Below are positions 26,024 through 33,163 of a DNA stretch of 64,000 nucleotides, piece after piece (the first letter of the stretch is position 1; every line of letters begins with the position of its first letter). The stretch comes from Streptomyces sp. 378 (GTDB lineage Bacteria > Actinomycetota > Actinomycetes > Streptomycetales > Streptomycetaceae): contig NZ_JASKMS010000014.1 of NCBI RefSeq assembly GCF_030124145.1, positions 124,001-188,000 of the forward strand, given 5' to 3'. Made by a program: the position numbers and the translations under genes. The notes below the pieces were generated by a model. It made no database searches and was not told where the DNA came from. It saw only the letters and a program-made list of their open reading frames with translations.

Positions 26024-27372
26024 GCCACCTGCTCCTTACCGCGCTTGATCTGCTCGTTGATGACCGAGTTCAGGCGCCTGGCGAGGGCGTCGACGGACAT
26101 CTCGCCCTTCATCGCGGCCGGGGCGATCTGGTTGAACAGGGCGTCGAAGGAGTCGCCGGTGATGTAGGGGCTGAAGGCGACCACCGAGAAGTGCTTCAAC
26201 TCGTTCTCCTGCACCTTCAGCACCCGCTTCTGGTACTCCGTCCGGGCCGGCATCAGCGGACGCAGGGACTTCAGGGTGGGAATGCCCCAGCCGCCGGCGG
26301 CGCGCGCCTTGGCCGGCGCCTCGCCGAAGAACCACTCGAAGACCCGCCACGCGGCGTCCTTGTTCTTCGCCTTGCGCGGCATCCACAGGCCGGTGCCGCC
26401 CTGACAGGGGCTGAGCCGGGGACCGCCCGCGAACTTCGGGGCGGGGGCGAGTCGGGAGACCTCGGCCAGCTTCTCGTCGGTGTTGATCATGCCGCCCATC
26501 CAGTAGCCGGAGTTCGACATGGCCATGCGCCCGGCCTGGTAGGTGGGCCCGTCCCAGCCGTTGGGGTCGAGCAGGATGAGGCTCGGCCCGACCTTGGCCT
26601 TGCAGAAGTCGATGTACCAGGTCAGCGCCTTGCGCGCCTCGGGGGTGGTGAAGTCGACGCGGGAGAAGTCGTCATCGAAGAGGCTGCCGCCGGCGGACGC
26701 CGTCAATCCGGTCAGGAGCGCGGCCCGGGTGAGCCCGCTGTAGGTGCCGCCGAAGACGGTCGTCTGGCCGTTCTTGCGCCGCACCAGGCGCCTGGCGTTC
26801 TCGAGCCACTCCTCGAACGTGATCGGCTCGAGCTCCGCCGGGTAGTCGACCCCGGCCTTGTCGAAGGACGCGGTGTTGTACCAGTACATCGAGTCCTGGG
26901 AGAAGTCCTTCGCCATGCCGTAACGGGGACCCTTGCCCTGGGTCTTCCCGTCGAACCGCCACAGATCGTTGACCGGGTCCAGGTCGTCGAGCTTGAGAAC
27001 GCCGCTCTTGGCGAAGTAGGGGTCCAGCTCCTCCATCACGTCGCGGGCCGCGAAGTACGCCGTGTCCGTGGCGCCGACGGCACGCACCAGGTCGGGTGGG
27101 TTGCCGGCGGTGAGCATGGCGATCAGTTTGGTGATGTCCTGCTGCACCGTCTTGATCGTGATCCCGGTGTCCTTCTGGCACTGCCTGATGAGTTCCGGCG
27201 CGATGTCCTCGGGCTTGACCATCAGGGTGACGCTGTCGCCCGAGCCACCGCTCACGCTGTCGGACACCTGCAGGGCGCAACCGCTCAGGGCTGCCGCGCC
27301 GGACACGGCGCCGCCCGCGGAGAGGCTGAGGAATCGGCGGCGGCTCAGGGAAGCACCAGCACGTGGGTGCAT
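26020..27372 (-). CDS. Sugar-binding lipoprotein of ABC importer 1
   Basis: The 450-residue protein is an extracellular solute-binding protein of the sugar (SBP_bac_1) type. Its signal combines a twin-arginine start (LSRRRFLSLSAGG) with a lipobox (ALSGC), so it is probably a Tat-exported lipoprotein. Typical blocks are PDLVRAVGATDTAYFAARDV at about 110, WYNTASFDKAGVDYP at about 170 and WMPRKAKNKDAAWRVFEWFF at about 325. It is the first gene of the operon that runs through two permeases to three secreted enzymes. CAACCGGTTG at 27450 lies 77 bases upstream of the start and probably represses the whole operon. Confidence 0.87.
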   Translation of the reverse strand: MHPRAGASLSRRRFLSLSAGGAVSGAAALSGCALQVSDSVSGGSGDSVTLMVKPEDIAPELIRQCQKDTGITIKTVQQDITKLIAMLTAGNPPDLVRAVGATDTAYFAARDVMEELDPYFAKSGVLKLDDLDPVNDLWRFDGKTQGKGPRYGMAKDFSQDSMYWYNTASFDKAGVDYPAELEPITFEEWLENARRLVRRKNGQTTVFGGTYSGLTRAALLTGLTASAGGSLFDDDFSRVDFTTPEARKALTWYIDFCKAKVGPSLILLDPNGWDGPTYQAGRMAMSNSGYWMGGMINTDEKLAEVSRLAPAPKFAGGPRLSPCQGGTGLWMPRKAKNKDAAWRVFEWFFGEAPAKARAAGGWGIPTLKSLRPLMPARTEYQKRVLKVQENELKHFSVVAFSPYITGDSFDALFNQIAPAAMKGEMSVDALARRLNSVINEQIKRGKEQVA

Positions 27373-27449
27373 GAACGCACCACCTCCTGCTCTTGCTGTT
27401 CGAGATACCGGTCAGATGACGGAAGGCCGACCGGAGAGCGTCACTTTGG

Positions 27450-27459
27450 CAACCGGTTG
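27450..27459. promoter_or_regulatory. CAACCGGTTG operator upstream of importer 1
   Basis: A perfect 10-bp palindrome in the context TTTGGCAACCGGTTGTTG lies 78 bases from the start of the binding-protein gene (27372). Its core recurs 89 bp away at 27540-27547 and in front of the LacI gene at 14199 and importer 2 at 30933. It fits a LacI-family operator, in which the central CpG is usual. Confidence 0.65.
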
Positions 27460-27539
27460 TTGTACGTGGGCAGAGCTTCATCCCGCCCGCATGGTGCGTC
27501 AAGAGCCTGAGCGGATTTTCGAAAAGACTGTGAGGAGGG

Positions 27540-27547
27540 AACCGGTT
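27540..27547. promoter_or_regulatory. Second AACCGGTT operator in the divergent intergenic region
   Basis: AACCGGTT in the context GGGAACCGGTTGCCGTAC is 89 bp from the copy at 27450 (centre to centre). With two sites in the 419-bp space between the divergent importer operon and the dehydrogenase gene, DNA looping by a LacI dimer-of-dimers is possible. A TTTTCGAAAA palindrome (27516-27525) lies between them. Confidence 0.6.
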
Positions 27548-27713
27548 GCCGTACGGCCTCTTGTCGCTGCGTAGCGCCGACGACGGACCGCCCGAGGCTG
27601 ACCTCCCTCCACCGAAACAGCAGTAATCGATTTCCGGAATCAGTCGCACTGCTGGGTCATGACGTAGGGGTGGCGCTGAACCGAACCCTGCAAAGCTCGC
27701 CCCGGCCGGGCGA

Positions 27714-27743
27714 TTGACCACCGCTTCCCTGCGGATCTACGGT
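27714..27743 (+). promoter_or_regulatory. Predicted sigma-70-type promoter of the hydroxyacid dehydrogenase gene
   Basis: TTGACC (27714-27719) and TACGGT (27738-27743) are separated by 18 bases. They lie 48 bases upstream of the ATG at 27792, a good match to streptomycete housekeeping promoters. Confidence 0.5.
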
Positions 27744-27757
27744 AGAAGACGCTTTCT

Positions 27758-27768
27758 GAAACTGTTTC
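27758..27768. promoter_or_regulatory. GAAAC-T-GTTTC dyad just after the predicted promoter
   Basis: A perfect 5-1-5 inverted repeat sits in the presumed 5' leader of the dehydrogenase gene, 23 bases from its ATG. It is preceded by CTACGGTAGAAG-CGCTTTCTG-like sequence also seen at 35846-35868, in front of the third LacI gene. Confidence 0.4.
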
Positions 27769-27791
27769 CATCCCTCTGCTCCAGGAGAGTC

Positions 27792-28805
27792 ATGCCCAGC
27801 CCTCAGCTGCCGCGGGCCGTGTTCGCGATGGACCCGGTGCACCTCCCGCTGCTCTTCCCTCCGCCGCTGATGGAGCGGCTGAGGCGCACGGCCGACATCG
27901 ATCCCGGGCTGGTGGTGCGTGACTTCGCCGATCCGGCCGGCGCCGACGCACTGGCCTCCGCCGAGGTGCTGATCACCGGCTGGGGCTGCCCCCATCTGGA
28001 CGCCGGTGCCCTCGCGGCGGCCCCGAAGCTCGACGCCGTGCTGCACGCGGCCGGCTCCGTCCGCTCCCTGGTCGGCGAGGCCCTGTGGGAACGCGGGGTC
28101 AAGGTGTCCAGCGCGGTGACGGGCAACGCCCTGCCGGTCGCGGAGTACACGCTCGCGATGATCCTGCTGCTCGGCAAGGACGCCTTCGACCATCGCGAGC
28201 GTTTCCGCCGGACCCACGCCTACCCGGGCCCGGCCGAGACCTCGACGACCGGCAACCTCGGCCGTCGGGTCGGTGTCATCGGCGCCTCCCGCGTGGGCCG
28301 CCGACTGCTGGAACTGCTGCGGCCCTTCGACCTCACCGTCCTGCTGCACGACCCGTACGTGAGCCCCGCCGAGGCCGCCGCCCTCGGTGCCGAGTCGCTG
28401 TCGCTGGAGGACCTGCTCCGGCACAGCGACATCGTGAGCGTGCACGCCCCCGACATCCCCGCGACCCAGCACATGCTCGACCGCGACCGGCTCGCGCTGA
28501 TGCGGGACGGCGGCGTGCTCGTCAACACCGCCCGCGGCGCGCTGGTCGACCACGAGGCACTCACCGACGAGCTGGTCTCCGGCCGGCTGAACGCGGTGCT
28601 GGACGTCACCGACCCGGAGCCGCTGCCCGCCGGATCGCCGCTGTACCACCTGCCCAACGTGTTCCTCACCCCGCACATCGCCGGCTCCCTCGGCAACGAA
28701 CTGGAGCGTCTCGGCCGCATCGTCGTCGAGGAACTGGAGCGCCTGGCGGCAGGCGTACCGCCGCTCCACGAGGTGCGGCACGCGGATCTGGCACGGGTGG
28801 CGTGA
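27792..28805 (+). CDS. D-isomer-specific 2-hydroxyacid dehydrogenase
   Basis: The 337-residue protein has the NAD-binding GVIGASRVGRRL at about 161 and the catalytic triad of the family: Arg248 (VNTARGALVD), Glu276 (DVTDPEPLPAGSPL) and His295 (LTPHIAGS). Such enzymes reduce 2-oxo acids (glyoxylate, hydroxypyruvate, other sugar-derived keto acids) to D-2-hydroxy acids or the reverse. It is divergent from the polysaccharide importer operon and shares its operator region, so it may act on a keto acid from uronate breakdown; this is inferred. The ATG follows CCAGGAGAG. Confidence 0.83.
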   Translation: MPSPQLPRAVFAMDPVHLPLLFPPPLMERLRRTADIDPGLVVRDFADPAGADALASAEVLITGWGCPHLDAGALAAAPKLDAVLHAAGSVRSLVGEALWERGVKVSSAVTGNALPVAEYTLAMILLLGKDAFDHRERFRRTHAYPGPAETSTTGNLGRRVGVIGASRVGRRLLELLRPFDLTVLLHDPYVSPAEAAALGAESLSLEDLLRHSDIVSVHAPDIPATQHMLDRDRLALMRDGGVLVNTARGALVDHEALTDELVSGRLNAVLDVTDPEPLPAGSPLYHLPNVFLTPHIAGSLGNELERLGRIVVEELERLAAGVPPLHEVRHADLARVA

Positions 28806-28823
28806 CGCCGGGACGGCGTGAGG

Positions 28824-28888
28824 CCCGTTGTCCACAGGCCCTCGATGACGTTGTCCGCCCGTTGCCCACAGACCCTCCAGCCTGGAGG
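28824..28888. repeat. 20-bp direct repeat with DnaA-box-like core, followed by a dyad
   Basis: CCCGTTGTCCACAGGCCCTC (28824-28843) and a copy with two differences (28858-28877) are 34 bp apart. The first contains TTGTCCACA, identical to the Streptomyces DnaA-box consensus as I recall it; the second has TTGCCCACA. A perfect 7-1-7 inverted repeat, CCTCCAG-C-CTGGAGG, follows at 28874-28888 and could terminate the dehydrogenase transcript. Its purpose is unclear. Confidence 0.4.
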
Positions 28889-28933
28889 AACGATGGGATA
28901 CCGTTTCCGCACGGTGGCCTCGGCGGCAGGCTC

Positions 28934-28969
28934 GGTCTGCTCGGTCGGGCCGGTCTGCTCGGTCGGGCC
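28934..28969. repeat. Two perfect tandem 18-bp repeats
   Basis: GGTCTGCTCGGTCGGGCC is repeated exactly head to tail. It lies at the start of a longer low-complexity stretch in front of the second LacI gene. Confidence 0.6.
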
Positions 28970-29360
28970 GGAATGTCCGGGCTGGGAGAGTCGGAGACCT
29001 CGGGGCCGCGAGGACCGGTTCGCAGCAGGACCGGACCCGACCGCACGGCGCGACCGCGTCTTGTGGCCGGGCCGGGCGGCAACGGACCGGGACGGGGCGG
29101 GCCGAAGCGCGGCCGGACCGAGGCGCGGCGGACCGTGGCACGACGGACCGACGTACCACGGGCCGACGCACCGAGCCCGCGGCACCACGGCCGACGCACC
29201 AAGGCCCGGGGGCCAGCGCCCCGGCCACCGGCCGCGACACCCCGGCCCCGCCACCGGCCGGACACCGCAACACCCCGGGCCGCCACTGGCCGGACCGCAA
29301 CACCCTGGCCACCACCGGCCGGACCGCGACAACCGGACCACAACGGACCGGGTCACCACC
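28970..29360. repeat. Low-complexity region rich in degenerate CCGGACCG repeats
   Basis: About 390 bases are built from variations on CGGACCG and CCGGCCGGACCGCAACAC-like units of roughly 27-32 bp, clearest at 29225-29340. Open frames cross it on both strands, but none has a credible start or protein family, so I treat it as non-coding. It is the upstream or leader DNA of the LacI gene at 29378. Confidence 0.5.
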
Positions 29361-29377
29361 ATGAAGGAGCCGCAAGG

Positions 29378-30466
29378 GTGAGTCAGCGCAAGGCGACGAG
29401 TGACGCCGGCCGGGCGACCATCCGTGATGTCGCGGAGCGCGCGGGCGTCTCCGTGGCCAGCGTCTCGCGGGTGCTGTCCGGGAACTACCCGGTGTCGGAG
29501 GAGCTGCGCCGCCGGGTGATGAAGGTGGTCCGGGACCTGGACTACGTCACCAACGCCCATGCCCGTTCGCTCGCCGGCGGCGGCACACCGACGGTGGCGA
29601 TCCTCATCAACAACATCACCGGCGCCGCCTTCGCCCACGTGGCGAAGGGCGTCGAGGGCGCCGCCACCCTGCGCGGCTGGCTCTCCCTGGTCGGCACGAC
29701 CGGTGACGACCCCGAGCGGGAACTCGCGCTGGTGAACCTCATGCGCCAGCAGGGCGTAGCCGCCGTGATCCTGCTCGGTGGCGCCTACGACTACGACGAG
29801 TACCAGCTGCGCATGGCCCGCTTCGCCCGTTCCCTGGACGCGGCGGGCTCGCACCTGGTTCTGGTGGGCCGGCCCCCGCTGGAGGGCGACGTCCCGGCGA
29901 CGACCGTCGACTACGACAACGAGGGCGGTGCCTACGCGATGGCCAGCCACCTGCTCTCGGCCGGCCACCGCCGCGTCCTCGTCCTGCCCGGCCACGCCGA
30001 ACTGACCACCGCTCAGGCCCGGTCGCGGGGCGCCCAGCGGGCCTTCGAGGCGTACGGGGTGCCGTTCGATCCGGGGCTGGTGCGGCACGGCCGGTACGAC
30101 TACGAGCACGGGTACGAGGCCGTCGAGACGGCGCTGCACGAGACGCCGGACTTCACCGCGGTGCTGGCCGGGACGGACGTGGTCGCCGCGGGTGCCATGC
30201 AGGCACTGCGCGCGGCGGGCCTGCGGGTGCCCGAGGACGTCTCGATCGTCGGCTACGACGACATCCCGCTCGCCTCACAGCTCACGCCCCAACTCACCAC
30301 CGTGCACGTGCCGTACGAGGAGATGGGCCGGGTCGCGCTGCGGGCGGTGGCCGACCGGCGCGAGGGCGGCGCGGGCCGCCGCAAGAGCGCCGACGGCGAC
30401 CATCTGGTGCTGGGCACCCATGTCGTCGTCCGTAACTCGGTCCAGCCGCCTCCACGGCGCGGATAG
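29378..30466 (+). CDS. LacI-family repressor (paralogue 2)
   Basis: The 362-residue protein has an N-terminal helix-turn-helix (TIRDVAERAGVSVASVSRVL, hinge region VRDLDYVTNAHARSLAG). Its effector domain contains DYDNEGGAYAMASHLL at about 178 and ends LTTVHVPYEEMGRVA...LGTHVVVRNSV. It resembles the protein at 14199 over its length. The GTG start at 29378 has AAGGAG 8 bases upstream. Its place between the dehydrogenase gene and importer 2, with AACCGGTT sites on both sides (27450, 27540, 30572), makes it the likely local repressor of both importer operons. The inducer is probably an imported oligosaccharide. Confidence 0.9.
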   Translation: MSQRKATSDAGRATIRDVAERAGVSVASVSRVLSGNYPVSEELRRRVMKVVRDLDYVTNAHARSLAGGGTPTVAILINNITGAAFAHVAKGVEGAATLRGWLSLVGTTGDDPERELALVNLMRQQGVAAVILLGGAYDYDEYQLRMARFARSLDAAGSHLVLVGRPPLEGDVPATTVDYDNEGGAYAMASHLLSAGHRRVLVLPGHAELTTAQARSRGAQRAFEAYGVPFDPGLVRHGRYDYEHGYEAVETALHETPDFTAVLAGTDVVAAGAMQALRAAGLRVPEDVSIVGYDDIPLASQLTPQLTTVHVPYEEMGRVALRAVADRREGGAGRRKSADGDHLVLGTHVVVRNSVQPPPRRG

Positions 30467-30499
30467 CCACCTGCCCACACATCGGATGGCCACCTGCCC
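30461..30499. repeat. 16-bp direct repeat at the end of LacI gene 2
   Basis: GGATAGCCACCTGCCC and GGATGGCCACCTGCCC are spaced 23 bp apart. The first copy overlaps the stop codon. No function is evident. Confidence 0.4.
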
Positions 30500-30571
30500 C
30501 GCGTGGTGGGCACACCCGTCCAGGGCGGCCCACCGCCGCCGCAGCCACAGTCACCACTGAGAGCGTTACGT

Positions 30572-30579
30572 AACCGGTT
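30572..30579. promoter_or_regulatory. AACCGGTT operator upstream of importer 2
   Basis: AACCGGTT in the context TTACGTAACCGGTTTCTCC lies about 355 bases before the binding-protein start at 30933 and about 105 bases after LacI gene 2. It shares its core with the sites at 14124, 27450 and 27540. The rest of the 30500-30932 gap holds no gene that I can support. Confidence 0.55.
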
Positions 30580-30932
30580 TCTCCATCCTTTACGGCCTGC
30601 TCCAGGGCCTGCCGCCATGCTCCCCCAGCCTCGGCACCGAGTATCCGAAAACCCCCCTGACCTGCGCCCATGTGGCGCAGGACGGGAAACACCTCCGGTG
30701 CACCCAGCCCTAACCGCCCGGCCCACCCGCCGTAACAAATTCCCGCGCACCTCTTGCTATGAGCGGACACATCCGCCTACCGTCCCAGCAACCGCTTACT
30801 ACAGCTTCCGCTTGGCCGAACCCCCCGCAACCGCGAGCCGACGTTTTCCGGCCGCCGTTCCTGGCCGGCACCCCCGAGCCGCCGCCGTCCTCTCGTTCTG
30901 AGAAACGCCCTATTCCGAAGGATCACGGTCAG

Positions 30933-32270
30933 ATGAACTTCACGAGCCCCCGGAGAAGGTTCGCCTCCGCCGCTGTCGCGGGTATCGCGCTGACAGGTCT
31001 GCTCTCCGCCTGCGGCGGATCCGGCTCGGATGACGACGCCGCGTCGAAGTCCGGCCCGGTCACGCTCCCCTTCTGGGGCTGGGCCAACGGCCAGGAGGCG
31101 GTCGTCAAGGCGTTCAACGCCTCGCACAAGGACGTCCAGCTGAAGTACACCAAGGTCACCGACCAGCTGACCATGCAGAAGCAGCTGACCAACGCGGTCA
31201 AGGCCGGCAACGCCCCCTGCCTGGTGCAGAACACCGCCGAGTACGTGACGAGCTGGGTCTCTCAGGACGCGCTCGCCGACATCACGCGGTACGTCGAGGG
31301 CGAGAAGAGCAAGTTCAACACCGGTGCCTGGGTGAGCGCGCAGGTGCAGGGCAAGCTCTACGGAGTGCCCACCAGTTCGGCGCCCCAGTTCACGATCTAC
31401 CGCACGGACATCTTCAAGAAGTACGGGCTCGAGCCCCCGGCGACCTGGGACGACTTCATCGCCGCGGGCAAGGTCCTGAAGAAGCACAACATCAAGATCA
31501 CCAACTACGCCGGTGAGGACCCGAGCACCCTGGAGGTGCTCGCGATGCAGGCGGGGGCGCACTGGTATGCCATCGACGGCAACGCCTGGAAGGTGGACTT
31601 CCAGGACGAGGGCACCCTGAAGGCCGCGAAGGTGATCCAGGAGATCATCGACAACGACCTGAACGCCAAGCTGTCCTTCGCCGACTACGCGGCCGTGCAG
31701 CGCAGCTACGACTCCGGCGCCACCGCGACCCGGCAGATCTCCACCTGGCAGATGGCCGGCATGGTGCAGAACTTCACCAAGTCCTTCGGCGACTGGGCCC
31801 TGGCCCCCTGGCCGGCGTACCAGGGTGAGGCGGCCAAGACACCGGCCGGTACGAACCTGACCGGCAGCGTGACCCTGGTGACCAAGCAGTGCAAGGACCA
31901 GGAGCAGGCGGCCCGGGCGGCGCTGTGGATGTCGACGAACCAGGACGCGGTCAAGACGATGGCGAGCCCGGAGACCGGCAACGGCGTGATGCCCGCGCTG
32001 GCCGACAGCGATTCCTACGTCGGTGAGTCGATCTCGCGGAAGCTGCTCGGCAAGAACTACGACCCGGCGAAGAAGGTCGTCACGGACAGCCTGGGCACCG
32101 TCACCACCGACTGGACCTACGGGCCCAACTGGACCGCGATGTTCACCGAGCTCCAGGCGGGCTGGGCCAAGGTCGTCAACAAGGAGCAGAAGGTCACCGA
32201 CCTGCTCGCGCACATGCAGGAGTGGACGGTCAAGGACCTGAAGTCCCGCGGTATCAGCGTCAAGGGCTGA
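30933..32270 (+). CDS. Sugar-binding lipoprotein of ABC importer 2
   Basis: The 445-residue solute-binding protein has a lipoprotein signal peptide (FASAAVAGIALTGLLSACGG, Cys after LLSA). Sugar-binding-family blocks include LPFWGWANGQEAVVKAFNAS at about 45, NAVKAGNAPCLVQNTAEYV at about 86 and LYGVPTSSAPQFTIYRTDIF at about 142. The ATG follows GAAGGATCACGG. It leads an operon of binding protein, two permeases and probably the GH43 gene. It is distinct from importer 1, whose binding protein is Tat-like, so the two systems probably take different oligosaccharides. Confidence 0.88.
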   Translation: MNFTSPRRRFASAAVAGIALTGLLSACGGSGSDDDAASKSGPVTLPFWGWANGQEAVVKAFNASHKDVQLKYTKVTDQLTMQKQLTNAVKAGNAPCLVQNTAEYVTSWVSQDALADITRYVEGEKSKFNTGAWVSAQVQGKLYGVPTSSAPQFTIYRTDIFKKYGLEPPATWDDFIAAGKVLKKHNIKITNYAGEDPSTLEVLAMQAGAHWYAIDGNAWKVDFQDEGTLKAAKVIQEIIDNDLNAKLSFADYAAVQRSYDSGATATRQISTWQMAGMVQNFTKSFGDWALAPWPAYQGEAAKTPAGTNLTGSVTLVTKQCKDQEQAARAALWMSTNQDAVKTMASPETGNGVMPALADSDSYVGESISRKLLGKNYDPAKKVVTDSLGTVTTDWTYGPNWTAMFTELQAGWAKVVNKEQKVTDLLAHMQEWTVKDLKSRGISVKG

Positions 32271-32278
32271 GGCATTCG

Positions 32279-33163
32279 ATGATTCGCTCCATGCGCTGGA
32301 AGGGTGCCGCGTTCACGGTGCCCTTCCAGCTCGGCTTCCTCTTTCTGTATCTGCTCCCGATCGGCTACGCGGTCTACGAATCGCTGTTCACGGAGAAGCA
32401 GTCCGGGCTGGGTCTCGGCGGGGCGACGACGGAGTTCGTCGGGCTCGACAACTACACCCAGGGGCTGACGGACTCGGCGTTCATGACCTCCATCTTGCGG
32501 GTGGTGCTCTTCGCCTGTGTCCAGATCCCGGTGATGCTGGTGATCAGCCTGTTGCTGGCGCTGTTCCTGGACGCGCTCACGTCCCGGGTGACGAGCAGGT
32601 TCCGGATCGTGCTGCTGGTGCCGTACATGATTCCCGGCGTGGTGGCGGCGATCGTGTGGGTCAACCTCTACAGCCCGGATGTCGGCCCGCTCACCGCGAT
32701 CGGCAAGACGCTCGGTTTCGACTGGAACTTCTTCGCGCCGTCGATGGTGTGGCCGTCCATCGGCAATCTGCTGACCTGGCACGGCATCGGCTACAACATG
32801 GTGATCATCTACTCGGCGCTGCAGGGCGTGCCCCGCGAGTTGTTCGAGGCGGCCCGGCTGGACGGTGCCTCGGAGCTGCGGATCGCGCGCAACATCAAGA
32901 TCCCGTTCGTGCGCGGGGCGCTGGTGCTGACGGGTCTGCTGTCGATCATCCAGATGCTGCAGATCTTCAATGAGCCGGCGCTGTTCCGGAACATCACCCC
33001 GCAGACGGTCAGCGACAGCTTCACCCCGATCATGATCATCTACAACCAGGCGTTCAACGCGGGCGACTACAACTACGCGGCCGCCCTGTCGGTGCTGCTC
33101 GCCCTGATCCTGGGCATCGCCTCCTTCCTCTTCTACCGGCTCACCTCGAAGGAGGCGGACTGA
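32279..33163 (+). CDS. Carbohydrate ABC importer 2 permease (MalF type)
   Basis: The 294-residue protein has six hydrophobic segments starting at VPFQLGFLFLYLLPIGYAV. It has the ATPase-docking loop ELFEAARLDGASELRIARNI at about 195. It begins 8 bases after the binding-protein stop; an alternative ATG 12 bases downstream cannot be excluded. It overlaps the next permease by one base (TGATG). Confidence 0.87.
   Translation: MIRSMRWKGAAFTVPFQLGFLFLYLLPIGYAVYESLFTEKQSGLGLGGATTEFVGLDNYTQGLTDSAFMTSILRVVLFACVQIPVMLVISLLLALFLDALTSRVTSRFRIVLLVPYMIPGVVAAIVWVNLYSPDVGPLTAIGKTLGFDWNFFAPSMVWPSIGNLLTWHGIGYNMVIIYSALQGVPRELFEAARLDGASELRIARNIKIPFVRGALVLTGLLSIIQMLQIFNEPALFRNITPQTVSDSFTPIMIIYNQAFNAGDYNYAAALSVLLALILGIASFLFYRLTSKEAD

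Noticed and set aside
28818..29381. Open frame of 187 codons before LacI gene 2
   Set aside because: Its sequence is low-complexity, repeat-driven Arg/Pro/Gly-rich protein without a recognised family. It overlaps the LacI start and has no clear ribosome site.
28220..30139. Long minus-strand open frame opposite the dehydrogenase and LacI genes
   Set aside because: It is the high-GC antisense shadow of two well-supported genes and shows no family motifs.
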